Origin: RYN-230 sp963814645
GTDB taxonomy: Bacteria > Actinomycetota > Actinomycetes > Streptosporangiales > Streptosporangiaceae
NCBI GenBank assembly: GCA_963814645.1
Contig: CAWFDX010000009.1
Location: forward strand, 992,001-1,056,000
Direction of reading: 5' to 3'
DNA length: 64,000 nucleotides
Shown here: in pieces, positions 20,537 to 28,585 of the stretch
Layout of the letters: every line of letters starts with the position of its first letter
Position numbering within the stretch: position 1 is the first letter of the stretch
Program-made: the position numbers and the translations under genes
The notes under the pieces: model-generated
The model's input: the letters and a program-made list of their open reading frames with translations, nothing else
Database searches by the model: none
Told to the model about the DNA's origin: nothing

Positions 20537-20582
20537 ATCCTGACCCCATCACAATTCGCCCGGATCGCGCCGTGAGCTAGCC

Positions 20583-20611
20583 CACATCCTGCCGGGGTAC
20601 GGCAGGATGTG
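20583..20611. repeat. perfect 11-bp inverted repeat between divergent genes
   Basis: CACATCCTGCC at 20583-20593 and its exact complement at 20601-20611 are separated by GGGGTAC. The position between the starts of the TauE gene and the next membrane protein suggests an operator or an RNA hairpin in the 5' leader of the latter. Confidence 0.6.
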
Positions 20612-20633
20612 CGGAGACGGGAAGGTGAACGCT

Positions 20634-21158
20634 GTGACGCAGGCTACTGAAGTGCACATCAATACCGCGGATCAGGCGCCGGCCGCCGCGGTGCGCACCG
20701 CCTACCAGGAAGAGCTCGACCCGGGCCAGCGCAGTGCGCTGCTCAGCTGGCTGGCCTTCACCGGGACGTTCACCGCGGTCCGCGGCATCACCTACAGCAT
20801 CCGGGCGGGCCGCGGCCCGTTCCGCAACCTGAGCCTGGGCGGTGAGCACCTGCATCACTACATGTGGGGCATCGGCATGCTGGCCGGTATCGGCGCGATC
20901 GCGGTCCGCGGCGAGGACCGGACCAGGCGGCACCCGGCGGTGGCGCTCACCTACGGCACGGCGCTGGCCCTCATCGTGGACGAATTCGCGCTGCTGCTAG
21001 ACCTCAGGGACGTCTACTGGGCCAGGCAGGGCCGGATCTCCATCGACCTGGGGGTGGGCGGCAGCGCGCTGGCCGGCTCCTACTTTGCGGCCCGGCCGAT
21101 CCTGCGGCGGCTGGCCCGCGACCGCGCCGGGCGGGACGCCCGGCCGGCCGGCCGCTGA
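20634..21158 (+). CDS. conserved hypothetical integral membrane protein
   Basis: I prefer GTG 20634, eight bases after GGAAGG, giving 174 residues; in-frame starts further upstream lie inside the hairpin. The protein has a hydrophilic N-terminus, then about four hydrophobic segments. A histidine-rich motif GGEHLHHYMWGIGM and an acidic motif DEFALLLDLRDVYW lie within or next to membrane helices, an arrangement that could bind metal or carry protons. I recognise no named family. The gene is divergent from the TauE exporter, with the shared 11-bp inverted repeat between them. Confidence 0.65.
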   Translation: MTQATEVHINTADQAPAAAVRTAYQEELDPGQRSALLSWLAFTGTFTAVRGITYSIRAGRGPFRNLSLGGEHLHHYMWGIGMLAGIGAIAVRGEDRTRRHPAVALTYGTALALIVDEFALLLDLRDVYWARQGRISIDLGVGGSALAGSYFAARPILRRLARDRAGRDARPAGR

Positions 21159-21174
21159 CCCGGCCTGGCCCGGG

Positions 21175-22047
21175 TTACAGCAGGTCCAGGAGCCAGCGTG
21201 GGCCGGTCACGGTAGCCCCGGCAGCCACGCACCGGCGGCGCAGCTCGCGGTCCGCGGTCACCACCACCCGGTGGCCGCGGACGCTGGCCGCCAGCTCGGC
21301 GATGGTGTCGTCGCCGGATCCTGGCGCGGCCACCACCCGTACCCCATCGCTGTCGGCCAGCTCGGGCAGCGCCGCCTTGGCCTGACCCTCCAGCACCAGG
21401 ATGTATTGCGGGAACCAGCGGTCCAGGGTGCCCGCCGCCGTCCCGGGCGGCAGCGCGGTGACGCCGCGGGCGGCCAGCCCGGCCAGCTCACGCTGCAGCC
21501 GGGCCGCGGCGCCCGCCCGGTCCCGCCACCAGCCGTCGGCGCGGGAGCCCATCACGTTGGCCGCGTCCACGATAATGGTCACCGGCTCGACCGCCTCCCG
21601 GATGACCGGCCAGGTCACGGCGAACCCCGGATGCAGCGGCAGCGACCCGACCTGATCCACCGGCACCCAGGCCACCTGGGGGGCTTCCTGACTGGCCGGC
21701 CGGACGCCGAACGCTTCGTCCGCGCCGGCCACCAGGGTCTGGTAGGACCAGCCGCCGTGATCGTCGTCCAGCAGGCCGTGGATGCGGGCTGCGCCCGGTG
21801 GCACCGCGCATTCCTCGGCCGCCTCGCGCAGCGCGGCGCCGGCCGCGGATTCATGGCTGTCCCGCGCCCCGCCCGGCGGGCCCCAGGTGCCGGCGTGCTG
21901 GGTCCAGTCCGCGCGCAGGATGAGCAGCACACTGGGCTGTCCGTCTGGCCCGGGCGCGCAGGCGAGCAGTCCGGCCGCACCATGCCTCCCCCAGTGACGG
22001 TGGCCCTGAGCGCAATCGGCCCAGCCATTGCCGTCCCCTTCGGCCAT
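21175..22047 (-). CDS. Nudix hydrolase fused to a PIN/NYN-like domain
   Basis: The start ATG 22047 follows AAAGGA and gives 290 residues. Residues 10-145 are a Nudix domain: a CxxGHxHWG opening and the Nudix box GARDSHESAAGAALREAAEE at about 60-79 (the final box Gly is replaced by Ala). Residues 155-290 resemble a PIN/NYN-type nuclease fold: Asp161 in VTIIVDAANVMGS, central acids in GSGDDTIAEL, and VVVTADREL before the C-terminal strand. Nudix proteins hydrolyse nucleoside diphosphates linked to another group; PIN/NYN proteins usually cut RNA. Combined, they could act on RNA ends or modified nucleotides; this is inference. Confidence 0.75.
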   Translation of the reverse strand: MAEGDGNGWADCAQGHRHWGRHGAAGLLACAPGPDGQPSVLLILRADWTQHAGTWGPPGGARDSHESAAGAALREAAEECAVPPGAARIHGLLDDDHGGWSYQTLVAGADEAFGVRPASQEAPQVAWVPVDQVGSLPLHPGFAVTWPVIREAVEPVTIIVDAANVMGSRADGWWRDRAGAAARLQRELAGLAARGVTALPPGTAAGTLDRWFPQYILVLEGQAKAALPELADSDGVRVVAAPGSGDDTIAELAASVRGHRVVVTADRELRRRCVAAGATVTGPRWLLDLL

Positions 22048-22129
22048 TACCGTCCTTTCGGCCACCTCAGACGATAGCGCAGCCCGCTCCCCAGCTCGGT
22101 GGCTCGCGGCCGGGCCGTAAGCTGCTCGC

Positions 22130-23836
22130 ATGGTGACTTCGACGCTGACCGACCGGATCACCACGTTCCGCCAGCGGCGGACGGCTCCGCTGATCCTCGA
22201 ACTGGACCTGAGCGACGGGATCGCGGAGGAACCGCCCACCGACCCGCTGTCGGCGCTGGCCGCGATGCGGCGGCCGCGGCTGGCCGACGTGCTGGACGGA
22301 CTGCGCCGGGCGCGCACTGACGACCGGGTCCGGGCACTGGTGGCCAAGGTCGGCGGGCAGCGGATGGGCCTGGCCCAGGTCCAGGAGCTGCGCGCCGCGA
22401 TCAGCGCGTTCGCCGGCACCGGCAAGCTCGCCGTGGCCTGGGCCGAGACGTTCGGCGACTTCTCCCCGGGGAACGTGCCGTACTACCTGGCCACCGCGTT
22501 CGACCGGATCTACCTGCAGCCATCCGGTGACCTCGGGCTGACCGGGATCAGCGTGCAGAACTGGTTCTACCGCGGCGCGCTGGACAAGCTGGGCGTCGAG
22601 TTCCAGGTCGGCAAGCGGGAAGAGTACAAGAGCGCGGCCGAGCGATTCACCGAGCAGGGGTACTCCGGGCCGGCCCGGGAAGCGCTGCAGCGGATGGCCG
22701 CGTCTATCGTGGAGCAGATCACCGAGGCGATCGCGCAGCGGCTGGAGATCTCCGCCGAGGCGGCCCGGGAGCTGATCGACAGCGGCCCGTTCATGGCCAG
22801 CGAGGCACTGGACGCCAGCCTGGTGGACGCGCTCGGCTACCGGGATGAGGTCTACGCCGCGGTCAAGAAGGAGGCCGGGCCGGACGCCCAGCTGCTCTTC
22901 CTCGGCCGCTACCACCGCGCCAAGGTGCTGGCCGAGCGGACCCGCACGCTGCCCAGACCGGGCGCGGACACGGTCGCGCTGATCTACGCGTCCGGGCCGA
23001 TCCGGCGCGGCCGGAGCGCCCGCGGGCCGCTACTGCGCGGCCCGATGGGCTCGGACACGCTGAGCGCCGCGCTGCGCAGCGCCACCGCCGACCACCGGGT
23101 CAAGGCCATCGTGCTGCGGGTGAACAGCCCGGGCGGCTCGTATGTGGCGTCGGACACCATCTGGCGGGAGACGGTCCGGGCCAAGGAGGCGGGCAAGATC
23201 GTAGTGGTGTCGATGGGCGAGGTGGCGGCCTCCGGCGGCTACTTCATCGCCATGGCCGCCGACGCGATCATCGCCCAGCCGGGCACCATCACCGGGTCGA
23301 TCGGGGTGCTGAGCGGCAAGCCGGTGCTGGGCCAGGCGCTGCAGCGGGCCGGGGTGACCTCGGACGCGGTCACCGAAGGTGCGCACGCGGACATGTTCAC
23401 CGCGTCCCGCCCGTTCCGCGAGGACGAGTGGGCCAAGATCAACAGCTGGCTGGACCGCATCTATGCCGACTTCACCGGCAAGGTCGCGGCCGGCCGCGGG
23501 CTGACCGGACAGCAGGTGCACGACGTGGCCAGGGGCCGGGTGTGGACCGGCGCGGATGCCACCGGCATCGGGCTGGTCGACTCGCTGGGCGGGCTGGGCA
23601 CCGCGCTGCGCGTGGCCCGGGACAAGGCGGCGCTGCCGGACTCCGCGCCGGTGCGGATCTACCCGCGCAGCCACCCGCTGGACCGGCTCCGGCCGCCCGC
23701 CTCCAGCGACGGGCGCCCGGCCGCCCGGACCAGCCTGTTCGCCGAGGCGTGGGGCCCGGTGTGGCAGCTCGCAGCGGACGCCGGGCTGCCGTCCTACGGC
23801 CCGCTGCTGCTGCCCGGACGGTGGGTGATCCAGTGA
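22130..23836 (+). CDS. sppA: signal peptide peptidase SppA, long (67-kDa) type
   Basis: This 568-residue serine protease contains two tandem S49 domains. The Lys of the Ser/Lys dyad is expected in the first half (REEYKSAAERFTEQG near residue 165) and the nucleophilic Ser in the second (VAASGGYFIAMAADAI near 368). VNSPGGSYVASD is the substrate-binding strand. It would degrade cleaved signal peptides. E. coli SppA is membrane-anchored, but I see no N-terminal membrane segment here. ATG 22130 has no Shine-Dalgarno sequence; TAAGCT at about 22116 suggests a leaderless message. Confidence 0.88.
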   Translation: MVTSTLTDRITTFRQRRTAPLILELDLSDGIAEEPPTDPLSALAAMRRPRLADVLDGLRRARTDDRVRALVAKVGGQRMGLAQVQELRAAISAFAGTGKLAVAWAETFGDFSPGNVPYYLATAFDRIYLQPSGDLGLTGISVQNWFYRGALDKLGVEFQVGKREEYKSAAERFTEQGYSGPAREALQRMAASIVEQITEAIAQRLEISAEAARELIDSGPFMASEALDASLVDALGYRDEVYAAVKKEAGPDAQLLFLGRYHRAKVLAERTRTLPRPGADTVALIYASGPIRRGRSARGPLLRGPMGSDTLSAALRSATADHRVKAIVLRVNSPGGSYVASDTIWRETVRAKEAGKIVVVSMGEVAASGGYFIAMAADAIIAQPGTITGSIGVLSGKPVLGQALQRAGVTSDAVTEGAHADMFTASRPFREDEWAKINSWLDRIYADFTGKVAAGRGLTGQQVHDVARGRVWTGADATGIGLVDSLGGLGTALRVARDKAALPDSAPVRIYPRSHPLDRLRPPASSDGRPAARTSLFAEAWGPVWQLAADAGLPSYGPLLLPGRWVIQ

Positions 23837-23855
23837 CCGGGGCTGCTTCCCGGAG

Positions 23856-24353
23856 GTGACCGCGGCCCCGGCCGGGCTAGCCGACGCGCTGTCTGTCTTC
23901 GCGACCGGCGTCACGCTGCTGACCGTCGCCGACGGCCGGGACGACGTCGGCACGACGGTGAGCGCGTTCTGCCCGGTGTCCCGGACACCGCCGCTGATCC
24001 TGGTCTCGCTGATAGCCGGGTCCTACCCGGCGGAACTCGTCGGCCGGGTGGACCGGTTCGCGGTCACCGTGCTGGCCGCCGGGCAGCGCGCCCTGGCGGG
24101 CCGGTTCGCCGCGGCCGGGCGGCCCGGCGCCCGGCTGATGCTGGAGGGCGTGCCGCACCAGCGCGGCCGCGAGTCCGGCGCGCTGATCCCGGATGGCGGC
24201 CTGGCCGCGCTGGAATGCGAGGTCACCGAGCGGATCCCGGCCGGGGACCACCTGCTGGCGATGGCCAGCGTGCGGCACGTACCGTACCTGGCCGAGGCGG
24301 GACAGCCGCTGATCAGGTTCGCGGGCCGCTACCTGGCCACCGGCCCCCGCTGA
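23856..24353 (+). CDS. flavin reductase-like domain protein
   Basis: The 165-residue protein matches the flavin reductase/DIM6-NTAB fold: FATGVTLLTVADGRDDVGTTVSAF near the N-terminus, then PPLILVSLIAGSY and FAVTVLAAGQ. Family members bind FMN and reduce it with NAD(P)H for a partner monooxygenase. No monooxygenase is visible nearby. The GTG start is probable but the GGAG upstream is very close. The gene starts 19 bp after sppA on the same strand, so the two may be co-transcribed. Confidence 0.82.
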   Translation: MTAAPAGLADALSVFATGVTLLTVADGRDDVGTTVSAFCPVSRTPPLILVSLIAGSYPAELVGRVDRFAVTVLAAGQRALAGRFAAAGRPGARLMLEGVPHQRGRESGALIPDGGLAALECEVTERIPAGDHLLAMASVRHVPYLAEAGQPLIRFAGRYLATGPR

Positions 24354-24532
24354 CCGGCCGCCCGGAGCGGGCCGGAGCCGGGCCTGGCACCGTCGCGGCC
24401 AGCCGGCCTCGCTGACTATGCTGACCCCGGCTTACCGGACGACCGGGACATCCGGCCATCTTCGGCGCACCGGCGCACCAGCCGCCGGCCCGATCTCCCC
24501 CGGCGAGCCCGCAGCGTGAGAGGCACATCCCG

Positions 24533-25372
24533 ATGACAGGCACCGCGGCGCCGGGGGACCCGGCCCAGGATGGCCCGGCCCCCGCCACCAGGCTCGACCC
24601 GGCTGTGGCCCATATCGCCCGGGTCCGCGACTACTGGCTCGGCGGCCGGGACAACTTCGCGGTGGACCGCGAGGTGGGCGACGCGGCGATGGCCGCGTTC
24701 CCTGGCCTGGTCGGCTCGGTCCGGGCCGCCCGGGCGTTCCTCGGCCGGGCGGTGCGGTACCTGACGGCCGAGGCCGGTATCCGGCAGTTCCTCGACATCG
24801 GCGCGGGCATCCCAACCGCGAACAGCACGCACCAGGTGGCCCAGTCGATCGCGCCGGATGCGCTGGTCTGCTACGTGGACCGGGATCCGGTGGTGTTCGG
24901 CCACGCCCGGGCTCTGCTGGCCAGCGGGCCGCACGGCGCCGTCAGCTACCTCGAAGCCGACCTGCGGGACACCGGGACGATCCTGGCCGAGGCGGGCAAC
25001 ATGCTCGACCTCGCCCAGCCGGTGGCCGTGCTGCTGAACGCGGTCCTCCAGTTCATCCCGGACGAGGCCGGCCCGGACAAGATCGTCACCATACTGCTGG
25101 ACGCGATGCCGCCGGGCAGTTACCTGGTGCTGTCCCAACCTGCCAGTGACCTGGGCAGCGAGCCGCGGCCGGACCCGGCCAGCCCGCTCGGGCGGTTGCT
25201 GGCCCAGCCGCTCACCCGGCGCAGCCACGAGCAGGTGAGCCAGTTCTTCGGCGGCCTGCGGCTGCTGCCGCCCGGCGTGGTCCGGCTGGCCGAGTGGCGG
25301 CCGGATCCAGCCGGCCCAGCTCCCGGCCCGGCCCGTGGCCCGGAGCTGTGGGGTGGCGCCGGGCAGAAGTAG
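24533..25372 (+). CDS. DUF574 SAM-dependent methyltransferase
   Basis: The 279-residue protein belongs to the DUF574 group found in many copies in actinomycetes: PAVAHIARVRDYWLGGRDNF near the N-terminus and a Rossmann SAM site QFLDIGAGIPTANSTH, followed by acidic VCYVDRDPVVFGHA. It ends with a typical LPPGVV...EWRPD segment. Substrate and role are unknown for the family. The start ATG 24533 lies 179 bp after the flavin reductase, so it probably has its own promoter. It is convergent with hutI across a 449-bp gap. Confidence 0.88.
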   Translation: MTGTAAPGDPAQDGPAPATRLDPAVAHIARVRDYWLGGRDNFAVDREVGDAAMAAFPGLVGSVRAARAFLGRAVRYLTAEAGIRQFLDIGAGIPTANSTHQVAQSIAPDALVCYVDRDPVVFGHARALLASGPHGAVSYLEADLRDTGTILAEAGNMLDLAQPVAVLLNAVLQFIPDEAGPDKIVTILLDAMPPGSYLVLSQPASDLGSEPRPDPASPLGRLLAQPLTRRSHEQVSQFFGGLRLLPPGVVRLAEWRPDPAGPAPGPARGPELWGGAGQK

Positions 25373-25662
25373 CGCCCCCGCCCGGTGGCCGCGCGCCGGC
25401 TGGCGGCGCGAACCGGATGCTGGCGTTATGCGGCGGGCTGTGGATTGTGCTGTGGACGGGCGGTGGACGGCTCGGGTAGCGCGGGGGAAAACGGCGGGCG
25501 GCCGGCGGATTGCCTGTGGATGATCGAAGAATCTTAAAATTGCCTGCATCAGGCCCTTGTGCAGCCCGGCCCGGCGGCAGTAAAACTGCTCTCACCACTG
25601 AAGACGGGCCAGCCGGGGGCAACCCCGGAACGCCGGGAGCCCTGGGTGACCGGAGCTGCTGG
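25373..25662. other. intergenic region, no gene seen
   Basis: The 5' part of the 449-bp gap between the DUF574 gene and hutI. I see no convincing gene: short open frames are compositionally GC-rich noise. The structured element of the gap begins at 25663. Confidence 0.4.
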
Positions 25663-25735
25663 CGGGCACCAGTGACCAGTGGGCGCGAGGCCCCTCGATC
25701 TCATACATCGAGGGGCCTCGTCGTATTGTGCCCGC
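25663..25735 (+). terminator. nested hairpin structure, terminator or structured RNA
   Basis: A 14-bp perfect stem (CGAGGCCCCTCGAT 25686-25699 with 25707-25720) closes a 7-nt loop CTCATAC. An outer 8-bp perfect stem GCGGGCAC (25663-25670) with GTGCCCGC (25728-25735) encloses it. Between convergent genes a bidirectional terminator is the simplest reading, but there is no T-tract and the outer stem is unusual; a small structured RNA is possible. Confidence 0.6.
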
Positions 25736-25821
25736 TGCCGGTTAGTTTCCCCGGCAGCGACACGCCAGAACCGTACCTAACCCGCCGGTCCGGCCGTAGC
25801 GTCCGGCTGGCTACAGGCTCG

Positions 25822-27024
25822 TCACCGGGGCTTGCCCGCCGCCTGCCAGGCCAGCCGCCCGGCCTGCCACACCGCGGCGGCCAGCGGGACACCGGGCCGG
25901 TAGGCCAGGTAGGCGTGCGACGGCGCGTCCAGCAGGACCAGGTCGGCCCGCGTCCCGGGGGCCAGCTGGCCGACGTCGGCGCGGCGCAGCGCACGGGCGC
26001 CGCCCGCGGTGGCCGACCACACCGCCTCCTCGGTGGTCAGCCGCATCTCCCGGACGGCCAGCGCGACGCACAGCGGCATGCTGGAGGTAAAGCACGACCC
26101 GGGGTTGCAGTCGGTGGCCAGGGCCACGGTGACCCCGGCGGCGAGCAGCCGCCGCGCGTCCGGATATGGCTGCCGGGTGGCGAACTCCACCCCGGGCAGC
26201 AGGGTGGCCACCGTGCCGGAGCCGGCCAGCGCGGCGACGTCCGCGTCGCTCAGGTAGGTGCAGTGGTCGGCCGAAGCCGCGCCGGCCGCCACCGCGAGCT
26301 GCACCCCGGGGCCCGGGCCGAGCTGGTTGGCGTGCACCCGGGGGGTCAGCCCGGCGGCCTGGCCCGCGGCCAGCACGGCGGCCGCCTCGTCCGGGCCGAA
26401 CGCGCCCCGCTCGCAGAACACATCGACCCAGCGGGCGTACGGCGCGCAGGCGGCCAGCATCGGCCCGCAGACCAGGTCCAGGTAGGCAGCCGGGTCGGCG
26501 GCGTACTCGGCGGGCACGACATGCGCGCCGAGGAAGGTGACCTCGGGGGTGACCTCGGCGGCCAGCTCGGCCGACCGGGCCTCGTCCGGCACGGTGAGCC
26601 CGTAGCCGGTCTTGCACTCCAGCGTCGTGGTGCCCTGGCTGAGCATCTCGCCGGCCAGCGCGGCCAGGTTGGCGCGGAGCAGCGCGTCCGGCGCCGCGCG
26701 GGTGGCCGTCACCGTGCTGCGGATGCCGCCCGCCTGGTACGGCCGGCCTGCCATCCGGGCGGCGAACTCGGCGCTGCGCTCGCCGGCGAAGACCAGGTGG
26801 GCGTGCGAGTCCACGAAGCCGGGCAGCACGACGGCGCCGGCGCAGTCCACCGCGTCGTCGGCGGCTGGCGCCTGGGCGGCCGGGCCGGTCCAGGCCACCC
26901 GGCCGTCCTCGATAACCAGCGCCGCGTCGTGCTCCGCGTGGAACGGGCCGGGGCCGGCGCTGGGATCATGATCCGGGCCGGCGTTGCTGACCAGTTCGCC
27001 GATGTTGGTGATCAGCGTGCTCAC
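25822..27024 (-). CDS. hutI: imidazolonepropionase
   Basis: HutI hydrolyses 4-imidazolone-5-propanoate to N-formimidoyl-glutamate, the third step of histidine degradation. The 400-residue amidohydrolase-fold protein has the metal-binding motif VDSHAHLVFAG near residue 76, the substrate segment QGTTTLECKTGYGL, HANQLG near 240 and ATDCNPGSC near 312, all as in HutI. The other hut genes lie about 1.7 kb away on the same strand but are separated by a MarR gene and an extradiol dioxygenase. hutI starts 40 bp after the dioxygenase stop and may be read with it. Confidence 0.95.
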   Translation of the reverse strand: MSTLITNIGELVSNAGPDHDPSAGPGPFHAEHDAALVIEDGRVAWTGPAAQAPAADDAVDCAGAVVLPGFVDSHAHLVFAGERSAEFAARMAGRPYQAGGIRSTVTATRAAPDALLRANLAALAGEMLSQGTTTLECKTGYGLTVPDEARSAELAAEVTPEVTFLGAHVVPAEYAADPAAYLDLVCGPMLAACAPYARWVDVFCERGAFGPDEAAAVLAAGQAAGLTPRVHANQLGPGPGVQLAVAAGAASADHCTYLSDADVAALAGSGTVATLLPGVEFATRQPYPDARRLLAAGVTVALATDCNPGSCFTSSMPLCVALAVREMRLTTEEAVWSATAGGARALRRADVGQLAPGTRADLVLLDAPSHAYLAYRPGVPLAAAVWQAGRLAWQAAGKPR

Positions 27025-27064
27025 GGCAGCTCACGCTACCGGGTTAGCTGACCTGGTCGGCCGG

Positions 27065-27919
27065 TCAGTTGACCTGGATGGATCGCTTGGCCAGGCCGAG
27101 CCAGAAACCGTCGATCACGCTGCGCGCGGCGGTCAGGTCACCGTCGGCGGCGCCCAGCGTGACGAACAGCGGCGCGAAGTGCTCGGTCCGCGGGTGCGCC
27201 TGGCGGGCGGCGGGCGCCTTGTGCTGGAAGTCCAGCAGGCTGTCCAGGTCGCCGTGGGCCAGCGCGTCGGCGCCCCAGTGGTCGAATTCCGACATCACCG
27301 GCGACACCTGGCCGTCCAGGCTCATCGCCCGCAGGTTGTGCGTGAAGAACCCGCTGCCGACGATCAGCACGCCCTGGTCGCGCAGCGGCGCCAGCTTGCG
27401 GCCGATCTGGTACAGGCCTTCCGGGGCCAGCGTGGGCATCGATACCTGGAGCACCGGCACGTCCGCGTCCGGGTACATCTCGACCAGCGGCACGTACGCG
27501 CCGTGGTCCAGGCCGCGGTCCGGGATGTCCTCGACCGGGGTGCCCGCCGCGCGGAGCAGCTTGCGCACGTCGCCGGCCAGTTCCGGGGCGCCCGGGGCGG
27601 GGTAGCGCACGGAGTAGTACTTGTCCGGGAAGCCCCAGAAGTCATAGACCAGCGGCACCGTGCTGGTCGCACCCAGGGCCAGCGGGGCCGCCTCCCAGTG
27701 CGCCGAGACCATCAGCACCGATTTCGGTTTGGGCAGCTTGGCAGCCCAGTCGGCCAGCTGACCGGGCCAGATCGCGTCGTCGGCCAGCGGCGGCGCGCCA
27801 TGGCTCAGGTAGATGGCCGGCATCCGCCCCGTGCTCGCCGGCCCCGTGCTCGCCGGCCCCGTGCTCGTCGGCTCGGTGCTGGCTCGCCTGGTGCTGGCTC
27901 GCTCCGCATTCTCCGGCAT
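27065..27919 (-). CDS. LigB-type extradiol ring-cleavage dioxygenase (DODA family)
   Basis: A 284-residue protein of the class III (LigB) dioxygenases, resembling 4,5-DOPA dioxygenase/YgiD. I chose ATG 27919 after AGGAGGAA. The metal-binding His are in YLSHGAPP, VSAHWEAAP and the segment GLDHGAYVPL; GSGFFTHNLR is a further family motif. It probably opens a catechol ring using non-haem metal; the substrate is unknown. The first 33 residues are a low-complexity run of AST/GP repeats encoded by a degenerate 15-bp DNA repeat, not part of the enzyme fold. It is divergent from marR, with a perfect palindrome in between, so MarR control is likely. Confidence 0.88.
   Translation of the reverse strand: MPENAERASTRRASTEPTSTGPASTGPASTGRMPAIYLSHGAPPLADDAIWPGQLADWAAKLPKPKSVLMVSAHWEAAPLALGATSTVPLVYDFWGFPDKYYSVRYPAPGAPELAGDVRKLLRAAGTPVEDIPDRGLDHGAYVPLVEMYPDADVPVLQVSMPTLAPEGLYQIGRKLAPLRDQGVLIVGSGFFTHNLRAMSLDGQVSPVMSEFDHWGADALAHGDLDSLLDFQHKAPAARQAHPRTEHFAPLFVTLGAADGDLTAARSVIDGFWLGLAKRSIQVN
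27827..27903. repeat. degenerate 15-bp tandem repeat in the dioxygenase 5' end
   Basis: Two nearly identical copies of GGCCCCGTGCTCGCC are followed by more diverged ones, encoding Gly-Pro-Ala-Ser-Thr-like units at the start of the dioxygenase. Confidence 0.65.
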
Positions 27920-27967
27920 TGCTTCCTCCTGCACGTGTTCCAGCCTGCCACAGTCGCCCTGGAAAAC

Positions 27968-27983
27968 AGTTCAAATTTGAACT
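27968..27983. promoter_or_regulatory. perfect 16-bp palindrome, probable MarR operator
   Basis: AGTTCAAATTTGAACT is fully self-complementary and AT-rich in a GC-rich region. It lies 22 bp before marR ATG 28006 and upstream of the divergent dioxygenase, the usual place for a MarR-family operator. TTCAAA/TTTGAA half-sites are common for this family. Confidence 0.8.
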
Positions 27984-28005
27984 ATATTCCCGGTAGGCTG
28001 CCCAG

Positions 28006-28467
28006 ATGGCCGACCAGCGCTGGCTCGACCCGGGCGAGATGGCCGCCTGGCTCGCCTTCCTCGAAGTCAGCCACCGGCTGGACCGGGTCATCGAGCAGCA
28101 ACTGCGGCGGGACGCCGGGCTGTCCCACGCCCAGTACGAGATCCTGTCCCGGCTGGAGGCGGCCCCGGGCGGGCGGCTCCGGATGAGCGACCTGGCCGAT
28201 GTGATCATCGTGTCCCGGAGCGGGCTCACCTACCAGGTCACCCAGCTGGAACAGGCCGGCCTGGTGCGCCGGGCCAAGTCCCCGTCCGACGACCGTGGCG
28301 TGCTGGCCATCCTCACCCCGGACGGCCGCGCCGCCCTGCTCCGCGCCGCCCCCGGCCACCTCCGGGTGGTCCGCGAGTACCTGATCGACGCGCTCACCCC
28401 CGCCCAGCTCGCCGCCCTCACCAACGCCCTGTCCGCCGCCCGCACCCGCCTCCGCCCACCCGCGTAG
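28006..28467 (+). CDS. MarR family transcriptional regulator
   Basis: The 153-residue protein has the MarR winged-helix layout: N-terminal dimerisation helix (WLAFLEVSHRLDRVIEQQL), HTH LRMSDLADVIIVSRSGLTYQ and beta-wing RAKSPSDDRGVLAILT. MarR proteins repress neighbouring genes until a phenolic or oxidative signal releases them. The gene is divergent from the extradiol dioxygenase, with the palindromic site between, so it probably controls both itself and the dioxygenase. Its ligand would then be an aromatic compound; this is inference from context. Confidence 0.92.
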   Translation: MADQRWLDPGEMAAWLAFLEVSHRLDRVIEQQLRRDAGLSHAQYEILSRLEAAPGGRLRMSDLADVIIVSRSGLTYQVTQLEQAGLVRRAKSPSDDRGVLAILTPDGRAALLRAAPGHLRVVREYLIDALTPAQLAALTNALSAARTRLRPPA

Positions 28468-28585
28468 CCCGCCAGCCCCCGCGCGCCCGGCCGCCGCCGC
28501 GACATATCACCCCTGCGTACCGCCGAATCCCGGCAAACCATGCAAAACGACACGCACCTCGGGTGATGAGTAAGCACAGACCACG

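Noticed and set aside
25663..25735. tRNA gene
   Set aside because: The fold has an over-long inner stem and no D- or T-arm sequences.
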